Assembly: GCA_049966155.1 (NCBI GenBank)
Contig: JBMFVE010000014.1
Coordinates: forward strand, 1 to 51,780
DNA: 51,780 nt
Reading direction: 5' to 3'
DNA from: JBMFVE01 sp049966155
GTDB taxonomy: Bacteria > Bacteroidota > Ignavibacteria > Kryptoniales > JAKASW01
The notes under the pieces were generated by a model that did no database searches, was not told the origin of the DNA, and was given only the letters and a program-made list of their open reading frames with translations. Position 1 is the first letter of the stretch. Every line of letters begins with the position of its first letter. Of the stretch, positions 1-8,221 are shown piece after piece. The translations under genes and the position numbers were made by a program.

Positions 1-173
1 CCGTTTACCATCCGGATACTCTTTCTCCCTATGTTCCTCAATAGGTATGAAGCGTACTGCCGGTTGTATCCCATTGCCTCAGAAAATTCGCTCAAAATCT
101 CTGCTTTCCGCTTCTTATTTGCCTTGCGGTAACTCTCCGCATATGCCTTTGTTACTGTCCTTCGATCTCTCAT
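1..173 (-). CDS. Transposase, N-terminal fragment (runs off left edge)
   Basis: The minus strand reads as an open frame of 57 codons from an ATG at 173 to the window edge, with no stop. The product starts MRDRRTVTKAYAESYRK and continues with a basic stretch, then EFSEAMGYNRQYASYLLR. This pattern (basic N-terminus, 'KAEIL.EF....GYNR.YA..LLR') is what I know from the helix-turn-helix head of integrase-core (DDE) transposases common in FCB and delta-proteobacterial genomes. The catalytic domain would lie to the left, outside the window. A short AAGG lies about 7 nt upstream of the ATG. Family assignment rests on memory of the motif, not on a search. It could also be a decayed copy, since only the head is visible. 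It lies divergent from the nucleoside operon. Confidence 0.65.
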   Translation of the reverse strand, partial: MRDRRTVTKAYAESYRKANKKRKAEILSEFSEAMGYNRQYASYLLRNIGRKSIRMVN

Positions 174-194
174 ATTATACCTTATCAAGTTTAC

Positions 195-217
195 CTCCGT
201 CTTTTATTTTGACGGAG
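195..217. other. Perfect 7-bp inverted repeat upstream of transposase
   Basis: CTCCGTC (195-201) and GACGGAG (211-217) are perfectly complementary and enclose a 9-nt AT-only loop. It sits 22 nt upstream of the transposase start. It could be a transposon-end or leader hairpin that tempers transposase expression, or a weak terminator for readthrough into the element. Function is not shown by the sequence. Confidence 0.4.
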
Positions 218-325
218 ATATTTTCCTTCCTTTCTCTCTCTTTTTCAACCTCTGTTCTTGAATAGATTTTCATTTGAGGCATCGATTCTGTTTCGTAGAG
301 ATTTTAGTTGAGGCAATGCGCAACC

Positions 326-354
326 TTGATTTTCTATTAACCTACTGGTATATT
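326..354 (+). promoter_or_regulatory. Sigma-70-like promoter of the nucleoside operon
   Basis: TTGATT (326-331), 17-nt spacer, TATATT (349-354). The same hexamers and spacing recur upstream of tetR and of tRNA-Lys in this window, which raises confidence. A start about 7 nt past the -10 would fall near 361, giving a leader of under 10 nt before the GTG at 370 and arguing against the longer upstream starts for cdd. Confidence 0.55.
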
Positions 355-369
355 TTTTCAAAAAAATCG

Positions 370-786
370 GTGACAAACAGAAAAAAGTATTCACAACTCA
401 TTAAGCTGTCGACTGAGGCGCGGAACAATGCGCATGCACCTCACTCAAATTTCCGTGTTGGGGCGGCTATTGAGGGAAAAAGCGGGAAGATTTACTCAGC
501 CTTTAACATAGAAGTAAGCAGTTATGGCTTATCTATGTGCGCAGAGCGTATAGCAATCTGGAAGGCAATTTCACTGGGTGAAAAAGAATTCAAAAGAATT
601 GCCCTTGTATCCGATGCCCGTGATTTTTGCACCCCTTGCGGGGCATGTCGACAGGTCCTGTACGAACTCGCTGGCGATATAGAGATAATAATGACAAATG
701 GAGATAATGAAATTGAGGTAAAGCGGTTATCCCAGCTCTTACCAGAAGCATTTACATCGGAGACACTCTACAATGGAAGAAGTTAG
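370..786 (+). CDS. cdd: Cytidine deaminase
   Basis: Deaminates cytidine and deoxycytidine to uridine and deoxyuridine in pyrimidine salvage; cytosolic, zinc-dependent. The 138-residue product has the N-x-E substrate motif (N46, E48), the zinc/proton-shuttle motif C57-A-E59 and the second zinc motif PCGAC (C90, C93), all of the homotetrameric Cdd family, whose usual length is about 130-140. The frame is open further upstream (ATG at 316, TTG at 274), but those starts add a hydrophobic stretch foreign to Cdd and would lie across the promoter at 326-354, so the GTG at 370 is preferred. It has no clear Shine-Dalgarno and may be near-leaderless. It is the first gene of the nucleoside operon and overlaps tdk by 14 nt. 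Confidence 0.9.
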   Translation: MTNRKKYSQLIKLSTEARNNAHAPHSNFRVGAAIEGKSGKIYSAFNIEVSSYGLSMCAERIAIWKAISLGEKEFKRIALVSDARDFCTPCGACRQVLYELAGDIEIIMTNGDNEIEVKRLSQLLPEAFTSETLYNGRS

Positions 787-1348
787 CCCACACTACACCC
801 CACGAAATACAGGCTGGATTGAAGTAATTTGCGGCTGTATGTTCAGCGGCAAAACTGAGGAGCTCATTAGAAGACTAAGGCGCGCGGAAATAGCCAGGCA
901 AAGAGTTGCTATATTCAAGCCCGCAATAGATAACCGGTACAGCGACGATCATATAGTTTCCCACAGTGATGCAAAACTTAAATCGGTTGTTGTCAGCTCT
1001 GCGACAGAAATACCGGAGCTTGCTTCTGAAGCTCAGGTTGTTGGAATAGACGAAGGACAGTTTTTTGGAATGGAACTGGTAGATGTATGTGAAAAATTGG
1101 CTTCTGAGGGAAAACGGGTGATTGTAGCAGGACTGGATCAGGATTACAGAGGAAAACCATTTGAACCGATACCACAGCTACTGGCAGTCGCTGAATATAT
1201 CACAAAGACCCTTGCCATTTGTATGGTATGCGGGAATCCCGCCGACCGCACTCAAAGGAAGACAGGAAGCGGTGAAAGATTTTTGGTTGGGGCAAAGGAT
1301 ATTTATGAGGCGCGATGCCGCCGCTGTTTCGTCCCCCCGGCAGAATGA
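773..1348 (+). CDS. tdk: Thymidine kinase (type II, zinc-binding)
   Basis: Phosphorylates thymidine (and probably deoxyuridine) with ATP, trapping imported deoxynucleosides. The 191 residues show the P-loop GCMFSGKT (21-28), the Walker B/catalytic DE pair (D93, E94), the lasso region and four zinc-ligand cysteines (C150, C153, C182, C185), as in type II (human TK1-like) tetrameric enzymes. The ATG lies inside the end of cdd (14-nt overlap), so translation is probably coupled. The product of cdd feeds deoxyuridine to this enzyme. The length is typical for the family and nothing is missing. Confidence 0.95.
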   Translation: MEEVSPHYTPRNTGWIEVICGCMFSGKTEELIRRLRRAEIARQRVAIFKPAIDNRYSDDHIVSHSDAKLKSVVVSSATEIPELASEAQVVGIDEGQFFGMELVDVCEKLASEGKRVIVAGLDQDYRGKPFEPIPQLLAVAEYITKTLAICMVCGNPADRTQRKTGSGERFLVGAKDIYEARCRRCFVPPAE

Positions 1349-1376
1349 AAAACAAAATTAAACAGGTGGTATTACA

Positions 1377-2408
1377 ATGAAGAAGTTCATCTTGTTATCT
1401 GCACTTATAACGACAACAATTGCAGGGAGCCTCTTTCTTTCGTCCTGTGGAAAAACCAGGACATCAACTTCTCCAGATAGCGAAGTTGGGCTGGTTTTCG
1501 ATGTAGGTGGCCGAGGCGATAAGTCGTTCAACGACGCTGCATATGATGGCTTACAAATGGCTAAGGACAGTCTCGGGATAAAATACCAGTACATTGAGCC
1601 AAGCGGTGGCTCTGACAGAGAATCTGCACTGCGCCAGCTCGCCAGTCAGAGTAACATTGGACTCATTTTCGGTGTGGGTTTCATTTTTACTGACGATATT
1701 ACACAGGTTGCGAAGGATTTTCCTAACAAATATTTTGCCTGCATCGACTATTCTTACGATTCGACTAAAACACTCCCTCCAAACCTTATTGCTATAGAGT
1801 TCCGTGAAGAAGAAGGCTCTTTTCTGGTTGGAGCAATTGCAGGGCTTATGACAAAGACAAACATTGTGGGATTTATAGGCGGTATGGAATCTCCCCTGAT
1901 CAGGAAATTTCAGGCGGGATATGAGGCTGGAGTAAAATATGCTAATCCAAAAGCAAAGGTACTCGTTGCATATGCAGGTGTAACAGGAGAAGCGTTTAAG
2001 AATCCTGCAAAAGGGAAAGAATTAGCATTGAGCCAATATGCTCAGGGCGCCGACATAATTTATCATGCTTCCGGGGTAACAGGACTGGGCGTATTCGAGG
2101 CAGCCAGAGAAATGAACAGGTATGCAATCGGCGTCGACATGGACCAGTGGAAGGAGGCACCCGGTCATGTCCTCACAAGTATGGTAAAAAAGGGAAATAT
2201 TGCCGTCTATGATATAATCAAAGAATGGAAAAGAGAGGGGAAGAACTTTAAAGGCGGACGAGCTGAGATTTTCGGCCTTAAAGATGGGGGAGTGGATTTT
2301 GTTTATGACCAGAATAACAAGCCTTTGATTCCTGAAAGTGTTTATCAAAAGGTCGAATCATACCGTCAGATGATCATCGAAGGCAAAATAAAAGTCCCCA
2401 CTCAATGA
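1377..2408 (+). CDS. BMP-family nucleoside-binding lipoprotein
   Basis: Probable substrate-binding lipoprotein of a nucleoside ABC importer (BmpA/PnrA/Med family). The 343-residue product starts with a lipoprotein signal (MKKFILLSAL, hydrophobic core, lipobox LSSC with the lipidated Cys at 24). The mature part opens with VGLVFDVGGRGDKSFND, the characteristic BMP start in which Asp and Asn residues contact the ribose and base. AGGTGG sits upstream of the ATG. It is followed directly by its ATPase and two permeases, which fixes its role as the binding component. The exact nucleoside preference cannot be read from the sequence, but the flanking cdd, tdk and purine phosphorylase suggest a broad range. 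Confidence 0.9.
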   Translation: MKKFILLSALITTTIAGSLFLSSCGKTRTSTSPDSEVGLVFDVGGRGDKSFNDAAYDGLQMAKDSLGIKYQYIEPSGGSDRESALRQLASQSNIGLIFGVGFIFTDDITQVAKDFPNKYFACIDYSYDSTKTLPPNLIAIEFREEEGSFLVGAIAGLMTKTNIVGFIGGMESPLIRKFQAGYEAGVKYANPKAKVLVAYAGVTGEAFKNPAKGKELALSQYAQGADIIYHASGVTGLGVFEAAREMNRYAIGVDMDQWKEAPGHVLTSMVKKGNIAVYDIIKEWKREGKNFKGGRAEIFGLKDGGVDFVYDQNNKPLIPESVYQKVESYRQMIIEGKIKVPTQ

Positions 2409-2424
2409 GCTGCAGTTGTCCTTA

Positions 2425-3978
2425 ATGAAGTACGCCGTTGAACTTCTGAACATTACAAAAAGATTTGCACGAACTGTTGCAAATGACAATGTCACGCTGC
2501 GCGTGGAAAGAGGCGTCATCCACGCGCTTGTTGGTGAGAACGGTGCAGGAAAAACCACGCTAATGGAGACGCTATATGGCCTTTACCAGCCTGATGAAGG
2601 GAAAATAAGGATAAACGAGCGCGAGGTAAGAATACGTTCTCCATATGATTCAATAAGGCTTGGCATTGGTATGGTGCACCAGCATTTTATGCTGGTCCCC
2701 CCTCTTTCAATTCTCGAGAACATAGTCCTTGGTGCTGAGTACGTCCGCAATTACATTCTCGATTTAAAGAAGAACCGTGCTGAAATTTCTGAACTCTCAG
2801 AGCGATTTTCCCTGAAGGTGCCACTCGACGAAAAAATTGAGAATGTGGGAGTTGGTGTCCAGCAGAGGGTCGAGATACTCAAAGCTCTTTATAGAAAAGC
2901 CGACATTCTCATACTGGATGAACCAACAGCAGTCCTGACCCCACAGGAAACTTCTGAATTTTTCAAAATATTGAGGCAACTCAAATCTGAAGGAAAGACA
3001 ATTATCCTTATCACTCATAAACTTAATGAAGTAATGGAGGTCAGCGACAGCATTACGGTGATGAGAAAGGGAAAGAACGTAGGTGAACTGAAAACTGAAA
3101 AAACCAATCCGGAAGAAATTGCACAGTTAATGGTAGGGCGACCTGTCCTCCTGCGTGTCAACAAAACAACCATGCAGCCGGGTAAACCGGTTCTAAAAAT
3201 TTCTAACCTGACTTTTGTAGATAAGCGTGGATTAAAATTACTGAAGAATATTTCGTTAGAAGTTAGGAGCGGTGAAATTCTCGGAATAGCAGGTGTCGAA
3301 GGTAATGGACAATCTCAACTCATAGAATGTATTGCTGGTTTGTTGACCCCATCATCCGGTTCAATCCAAATAAATGGGATTGAGACTGCTGGACTGAATG
3401 CGCAGCGGGTATTCGAAAAAGGGCTCGCCCATGTGCCAGAGGACAGGATTAAACGCGGACTTGTCATTGATCTGAGCATCAAAGAAAATTTAATTCTTGG
3501 CCTCCATACCAATCCACAATTTAGCTCCCGGTTTAGACTCAAGAGACCTGCTATAGAACAAAATGCCGCAACGTTAATAAAAAGGTATGATATCAGACCC
3601 CCCCACCCTGACCTGCATGTCCGCGGACTATCTGGTGGGAACCAACAAAAAGTAATCATTGCCCGTGAGCTCTCCAGGAATGCCGATGTTATAATAGCCA
3701 GCCAGCCAACGCGTGGTGTCGACATAGGGGGGATAGAGTTCATTCATCATACATTGATTGCAGCAAGGGACAGTGGCAAGGGGGTATTGCTTATTTCTGC
3801 GGATTTAAATGAAATATTGAGTCTGTCCGACCGTATTGCTGTAATGTTTGAAGGTCAGATTGTCAAGCTTTTTCCAGATAATAAGGTCAGAGAAAGCGAA
3901 CTCGGCCTATATATGACGGGATCAATCCCGAAAAACAATAACGGGTTGGAAAATGAAGATCATGAAATCAGCGCTTGA
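2425..3978 (+). CDS. Nucleoside ABC importer, double ATP-binding protein
   Basis: Two fused ABC ATPase domains that power the importer (NupA/YufO-like, related to RbsA/MglA). Domain 1 has Walker A GENGAGKT (37-44), Q-loop HQHF and Walker B ILILDEPT, but its signature is VGVGVQQ in place of LSGGQ. Domain 2 has the opposite pattern: a good LSGGNQQ signature, a Walker A without the lysine (EGNGQSQ) and a Walker B ending ASQPTRG. Such complementary degeneracy is known for this family and leaves one strong composite ATP site. The ATG at 2425 is preferred to a TTG three codons earlier, since MKYAVELLNITKRF is the usual N-terminus. It overlaps the first permease by 26 nt. Confidence 0.92.
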   Translation: MKYAVELLNITKRFARTVANDNVTLRVERGVIHALVGENGAGKTTLMETLYGLYQPDEGKIRINEREVRIRSPYDSIRLGIGMVHQHFMLVPPLSILENIVLGAEYVRNYILDLKKNRAEISELSERFSLKVPLDEKIENVGVGVQQRVEILKALYRKADILILDEPTAVLTPQETSEFFKILRQLKSEGKTIILITHKLNEVMEVSDSITVMRKGKNVGELKTEKTNPEEIAQLMVGRPVLLRVNKTTMQPGKPVLKISNLTFVDKRGLKLLKNISLEVRSGEILGIAGVEGNGQSQLIECIAGLLTPSSGSIQINGIETAGLNAQRVFEKGLAHVPEDRIKRGLVIDLSIKENLILGLHTNPQFSSRFRLKRPAIEQNAATLIKRYDIRPPHPDLHVRGLSGGNQQKVIIARELSRNADVIIASQPTRGVDIGGIEFIHHTLIAARDSGKGVLLISADLNEILSLSDRIAVMFEGQIVKLFPDNKVRESELGLYMTGSIPKNNNGLENEDHEISA

Positions 3979-5044
3979 AAGCCCATTCTTCCAGAATTTT
4001 ATCGTTCCCCTCACCGCTGTCCTGCTCTCATTTCTTGTCGGCGCCATATTCATTTTAATCGTCGGGAAAAATCCTGCCGAAGTATACTCTCTCCTTTTCT
4101 CCCAGACGCTTGGCAATAGTTATGGGATTGGACAGTTGCTCTTCAAAACGACTCCTTTGATATTTGCAGGGCTTTCTGTGGCGGTTTGCTTCAAAGCTGG
4201 ACTATTCAACATAGGCGCACAGGGACAGCTTCAGATAGGCGCCTTCCTCACAGCAATTATCGGTATGAAAACTTTCGGTATCCCTCCTTACATTGAGATT
4301 CCTCTTCTCCTTCTTGCAGGAATGGTTGGCGGGGGTATATGGGGGTTTATCCCGGGCTATCTGAAAGCCAAACTTGGCGCTCACGAAGTTATTAACACGA
4401 TTATGCTAAACTTCATTTCTACGGCACTTATCAGCTATTTTGTAACAAATATCTTTAATGTACCGGCAACAGTTCATACCCCTCCAATTTCACCAGCAGG
4501 CCATCTTTTGAGACTTGACCAGATCTTCCCCGCATTTGAGGGCTCACCGGTCAACATGTCTCTCCTGATTGCCATCGCCACCGTCATACTTGTCTGGTAC
4601 TACATCGATAAGACCAGATATGGTTATGAGCTTAGAGTCGTTGGACTTAATCCAAGAGCAGCGGAATACGGCGGCATTAGCGTCTCTCGACAAATCGTGC
4701 TCAGCATGGTGATAGGAGGAGCAATTGCTGGTTTGGTCGGATCAAATTTCGTCATGGGTTATAAGTACTACTACGAAGAGGGTTTTTCAACAGATACCGG
4801 TTTCATGGGAATAGCAGTTGCATTACTGGGAAACAACAACCCATTTGGAATCATTTTATCTTCTCTCCTTTTTGGCATGCTTGAATACGGCGGATTGGTA
4901 ATTAACACTATGGTTCCAAAGGAGTTAGTCAGCATACTTCAGGCCATTGTCATAATATTTGTAATTTCTTCAAATAAAATCTTCAGACGCATTGTTATAA
5001 ACTTAATTAAAAAGAAGAAACTCCTTATCCTTCAGAATGATTAG
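3953..5044 (+). CDS. Nucleoside ABC importer permease 1
   Basis: Integral membrane subunit of the BMP-type nucleoside importer (NupP/YufP-like; BPD_transp_2 family). The 363 residues show about 9-10 hydrophobic segments, starting with a helix near residues 15-35. The family loop reads VCFKAGLFNIGAQGQ, and LRVVGLNPRAAEYGGI is the conserved cytoplasmic EAA-like segment that meets the ATPase. It overlaps the ATPase gene by 26 nt and the second permease by 8 nt, so the three are very probably co-translated. The C-terminus is basic (KKKKLLILQND). Confidence 0.92.
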   Translation: MKIMKSALESPFFQNFIVPLTAVLLSFLVGAIFILIVGKNPAEVYSLLFSQTLGNSYGIGQLLFKTTPLIFAGLSVAVCFKAGLFNIGAQGQLQIGAFLTAIIGMKTFGIPPYIEIPLLLLAGMVGGGIWGFIPGYLKAKLGAHEVINTIMLNFISTALISYFVTNIFNVPATVHTPPISPAGHLLRLDQIFPAFEGSPVNMSLLIAIATVILVWYYIDKTRYGYELRVVGLNPRAAEYGGISVSRQIVLSMVIGGAIAGLVGSNFVMGYKYYYEEGFSTDTGFMGIAVALLGNNNPFGIILSSLLFGMLEYGGLVINTMVPKELVSILQAIVIIFVISSNKIFRRIVINLIKKKKLLILQND

Positions 5045-5951
5045 CCAGATACTTTCAATAGCATTCGTTGCACAGACAATTCGGATAACAGTTCCATATG
5101 CCCTTGCTTCACTGGGAGGTGTGTTCAGTGAAAGAGGCGGTGTCACCAATATCGCTCTCGAGGGAATCATGCTTAACGGAGCATTTTGTGCAACAGTAGG
5201 AACGTACTACACCGGTGACCCGTTTGTTGGAATAGCGTTCGGTATTGCCGGTGGATTGCTCACAGCTTTAATCCATGCAGTTATTTCAATTAACGTTAAG
5301 GCTGATCAAATTATCTCAGGTATTGCAATTAACCTTTTTGCTGTCGGAATTACAAAATTTGTCCTGGAGATAATTTTCCACAGCTCCAGCAATTCCAGCA
5401 GAATTTCGGGACTGCCTCATATACCTCTCAATTTTCTTAAGAACTCTCCTGAAGTTGCAAGATTGTTTGGAAATCCCCTGGTGCTGCTATCCATTGCCAT
5501 TGTCTTTGCCAGTCAAATCATACTCTTTAAGACAAGATTTGGACTGAGATTGAGAGCGGTAGGAGAAAATCCTGAAGCCGCAGACACTGTTGGAATCTCC
5601 GTCACAAAGTACCGTTATTATGGTGTTTTGATAAGCGGAATTCTTGCTGGACTGGCTGGTGCATGGCTGGCATTTGATCAACACTCATTTACAGATGGTA
5701 TGTCCGCTGGACGAGGATTTATCGCTCTGGCTGCCATGATTGTTGGCAAGTGGAACCCACTTGGGGCAGCGTCTGCATGTCTTTTGTTCGGTTTTGCTGA
5801 AAGCCTGCAAATCCAGCTGCAGGGTGCAGGGATTCCAACACAGTTTGTCCAGATGATACCATACATAGCCACAATCGTCGTCCTGGCTGGACTCATTGGC
5901 AGGTCAGTAGCGCCGGCTGCTGATGGAATTCCTTATGAAAAAGAAAAATGA
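5037..5951 (+). CDS. Nucleoside ABC importer permease 2
   Basis: Second, shorter permease (304 residues; NupQ/YufQ-like) that pairs with permease 1. Family features are GVFSERGGVTNIALEGIM near the N-terminus and LRAVGENPEAADTVGIS as the ATPase-contact segment, with about eight hydrophobic helices. The ATG overlaps the end of permease 1 by 8 nt, and its own stop overlaps the phosphorylase start (ATGA). The pairing of one long and one short permease is standard for this importer class. Confidence 0.92.
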   Translation: MISQILSIAFVAQTIRITVPYALASLGGVFSERGGVTNIALEGIMLNGAFCATVGTYYTGDPFVGIAFGIAGGLLTALIHAVISINVKADQIISGIAINLFAVGITKFVLEIIFHSSSNSSRISGLPHIPLNFLKNSPEVARLFGNPLVLLSIAIVFASQIILFKTRFGLRLRAVGENPEAADTVGISVTKYRYYGVLISGILAGLAGAWLAFDQHSFTDGMSAGRGFIALAAMIVGKWNPLGAASACLLFGFAESLQIQLQGAGIPTQFVQMIPYIATIVVLAGLIGRSVAPAADGIPYEKEK

Positions 5952-6772
5952 ACGCCTTAAACATTGTTAACAGGAATCTGCCTTTTAAGGATTCAGCTGA
6001 TTTTATTCGAAAGAAATTTGGTGATACGAAATACAAAGCTGCTATTGTCCTCGGAAGCGGACTTGGTTCGCTATTGGATTATCTGGATCAGGAAGATTTC
6101 ATCTTAACAGAGCAAATACAAAGCTATCCCCCATCCACTGTAGAAGGACATAGCGGTAAGATTTCAAAAGCGCATATCAACGGTAAGAATTTGCTTGTAT
6201 TTAGCGGGAGGGTTCATTATTACGAAGGGGGAAGCCCGCACGATGCTGCGGCAACAAGCCTCCTTTCATTTCACCTGGGAATAGATACGATAATATTAAC
6301 AAATGCAAGTGGGATTTTATACGACAGGTTTTATCCAGGTGACCTGATGATGATAACTGATCATATAAATTTCACATTTGTCGATATAGTTAAAGAATTA
6401 AACCTTGTCAACAAGAAGATTGCTCCAATTTATTCTCCCACTTTCTTCCCTGCTGCATGGGAAGCAGCTAAAGTGGCAGGGGTACAGCTTAAATCGGGAG
6501 TTTACGCAGGTGTGACCGGGCCATCATACGAGACCGCAGCTGAAGTAAAGATGCTAAGATTGCTCGGCGGGGATGCTGTAGGAATGTCCACAATCCATGA
6601 AGCAACAATAGCAAGATATCTCGGCATGCAGGTATTTGGTTTAAGCTGTCTTACTAATTATAGCACGGGATTGACAGCAAGCAGGCTCTCTCACTCAGAG
6701 GTAAATGAGATTGGCAGGAAGGTCAGCAATGACTTTTCAAAATTTATGATAGAATTTATAAAAAGAATTTAA
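5948..6772 (+). CDS. punA: Purine nucleoside phosphorylase, class I
   Basis: Cleaves purine (deoxy)nucleosides with phosphate to free base and (deoxy)ribose-1-phosphate. The 274-residue, trimeric-class enzyme shows the phosphate-binding GSGLGS near residue 37, the GHSGK loop, VHYYEGG, GPSYETAAE and VGMSTIHE, and LTNYSTG, whose Asn corresponds to the base-contacting Asn of the 6-oxopurine-specific class. It starts with a 4-nt ATGA overlap and is the last gene of the operon. With cdd and tdk it gives the cell both pyrimidine and purine handling behind one importer. No clear terminator hairpin fits in the 17 nt before the convergent respiratory block. Confidence 0.93.
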   Translation: MNALNIVNRNLPFKDSADFIRKKFGDTKYKAAIVLGSGLGSLLDYLDQEDFILTEQIQSYPPSTVEGHSGKISKAHINGKNLLVFSGRVHYYEGGSPHDAAATSLLSFHLGIDTIILTNASGILYDRFYPGDLMMITDHINFTFVDIVKELNLVNKKIAPIYSPTFFPAAWEAAKVAGVQLKSGVYAGVTGPSYETAAEVKMLRLLGGDAVGMSTIHEATIARYLGMQVFGLSCLTNYSTGLTASRLSHSEVNEIGRKVSNDFSKFMIEFIKRI

Positions 6773-6789
6773 ACCGCTTAACGTAGCTT

Positions 6790-8172
6790 TCACGACGGAT
6801 TTTTCTTAGAAGTTTTTGCTGTATCGCTTCCAGTTGACTGAGGATGGGTTTTCAAATAAACACTCATAATATATTCAGCAACTGCCTTGACCTCTGCGGG
6901 TTTTAATCCCTGATTTGGCATCGGTGGATAGCCAGGCAACACCTGGCGGGGATTCATAATAAAATCTTCAAGCGCGTTCATTTTCCCAACAAACTGACCC
7001 AGCACTTCATTGTAAGGCGGCCCCACCAGGCGCCTGTCGAACCTGTGACATGCACTGCACCTGCCATTGTAAATATCCTCACCGCTGACGGTTTGAACGT
7101 TAGCTGCTGGCGTTAAAGATGCAATCATCTGTTCGTATCGGCTGGATAGAACCTGTGCTTGAACACGCGTAGAATACTTGACAATCGATTCCTCTTGAGC
7201 TGCTGAAACAGCTACCAGAACGATTGCACCAACAAGTAAATACGCAGACAGGTCTATCGTGCTTTCTTTGAGCATTGAGTAAAATATCAATAAAACCATA
7301 AGTATAATGAAAAGGGTAACCCCAGCAAGTCCGAAGATAGCCTCCGACAAAGCATTTGCCGGAGCTGTCTGCACATCAATAAAAACAAGAAGTGGCTCAA
7401 CCGCTGCAGCTATAATGCCAGCTGTAGCCAGGAATTTTCTGACAGAGGCATTATAATCAACAGATCTTTCCCTTAAGATCCCGCCATTCCATCTGAAAAA
7501 GAAAAAAAGTCCAGCGACAGAAAGAGTGATTACTCCAATATTTGCAAACTCAATGATTTTCCACAATGTCTCAATATTGAAAATAGATGTCAAAATAGGA
7601 TGAGCCTGAGTCCAGCTTGAACTATCCCCTGCCCTTTGAAATGCCGCAAAAAAGAAAACCGTTCCAATCAGATAAACTACCATCCCGTATTTCCCTGTCC
7701 ACGATCTGAGTGAGGACGAAGACCTGTCAAAAAATTCCATTTCAGATGAAATCTTGTTAGACGGAGAGTTTATTTTTGACAGCTCCACCAACGAACGCAA
7801 ATGTATACTGTATTTGTAAGCATATAGCATAATGTATGAAGCAAGGTAAAAGAAAAAAGCGAGGACAATAAGGGATGGTATTCCATTTTTCATCCCGGCA
7901 AAAATTTGAATGAAAATCAGAGCAACAGTCAACGTAGGGATAATGCCAAGGGCAAATAGTACACCCTTATTGGGTATAACGAGGTCAATCAGGTCCTTTA
8001 CGAATTCCTCCCTCTCAGGAGATTGTCTTTCAAATATTATGGCAAGGGTGCCCCCTACAAGGAGTAGGCCTGAGTATACCTGAAATAAGGTTAAGGCTAT
8101 TACAAATAAATAATGCAGCAGCTCAAGATGTTCATTCGATTGAGGAATTACAAGGTTTTCTAAAAACTCCAT
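6790..8172 (-). CDS. Polytopic membrane protein with C-terminal cytochrome c domain
   Basis: This is a 460-residue protein of uncertain function. Residues about 15-325 hold roughly eight hydrophobic helices, beginning with an IPQSNEHLELLHYL segment carrying two histidines just before the first helix. The tail (about 360-440) is a monohaem cytochrome c: C372-S-A-C-H376, with Met418 in YPPMPNQ as likely sixth ligand and the terminal KAVAEYIMSVY helix. A good GGAGG lies 10 nt upstream of the ATG. It is the last gene of the ACIII/oxidase block, so a link to electron transfer there is inferred. The N-terminal helix start faintly recalls quinol-oxidase-type (CydA-like) membrane proteins, but I cannot assign a family. 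The tail is Lys/Ser/Thr-rich. Confidence 0.75.
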   Translation of the reverse strand: MEFLENLVIPQSNEHLELLHYLFVIALTLFQVYSGLLLVGGTLAIIFERQSPEREEFVKDLIDLVIPNKGVLFALGIIPTLTVALIFIQIFAGMKNGIPSLIVLAFFFYLASYIMLYAYKYSIHLRSLVELSKINSPSNKISSEMEFFDRSSSSLRSWTGKYGMVVYLIGTVFFFAAFQRAGDSSSWTQAHPILTSIFNIETLWKIIEFANIGVITLSVAGLFFFFRWNGGILRERSVDYNASVRKFLATAGIIAAAVEPLLVFIDVQTAPANALSEAIFGLAGVTLFIILMVLLIFYSMLKESTIDLSAYLLVGAIVLVAVSAAQEESIVKYSTRVQAQVLSSRYEQMIASLTPAANVQTVSGEDIYNGRCSACHRFDRRLVGPPYNEVLGQFVGKMNALEDFIMNPRQVLPGYPPMPNQGLKPAEVKAVAEYIMSVYLKTHPQSTGSDTAKTSKKNPS

Positions 8173-8221
8173 TTAAATTTATCCTCCGGTAATCATTTTT
8201 CCTTTAAACAGTCCAACCTCC

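Noticed and set aside
47..265. Plus-strand open frame of 72 codons at the left edge
   Set aside because: It is Ser/Leu/Pro-rich without a family pattern and lies antisense to the better-supported transposase frame.
2425..3978. Inactivating mutations in the nucleoside importer ATPase (altered signature in domain 1, Walker A in domain 2)
   Set aside because: Complementary degeneration of the two domains is normal for this double-ATPase family and leaves a working site.
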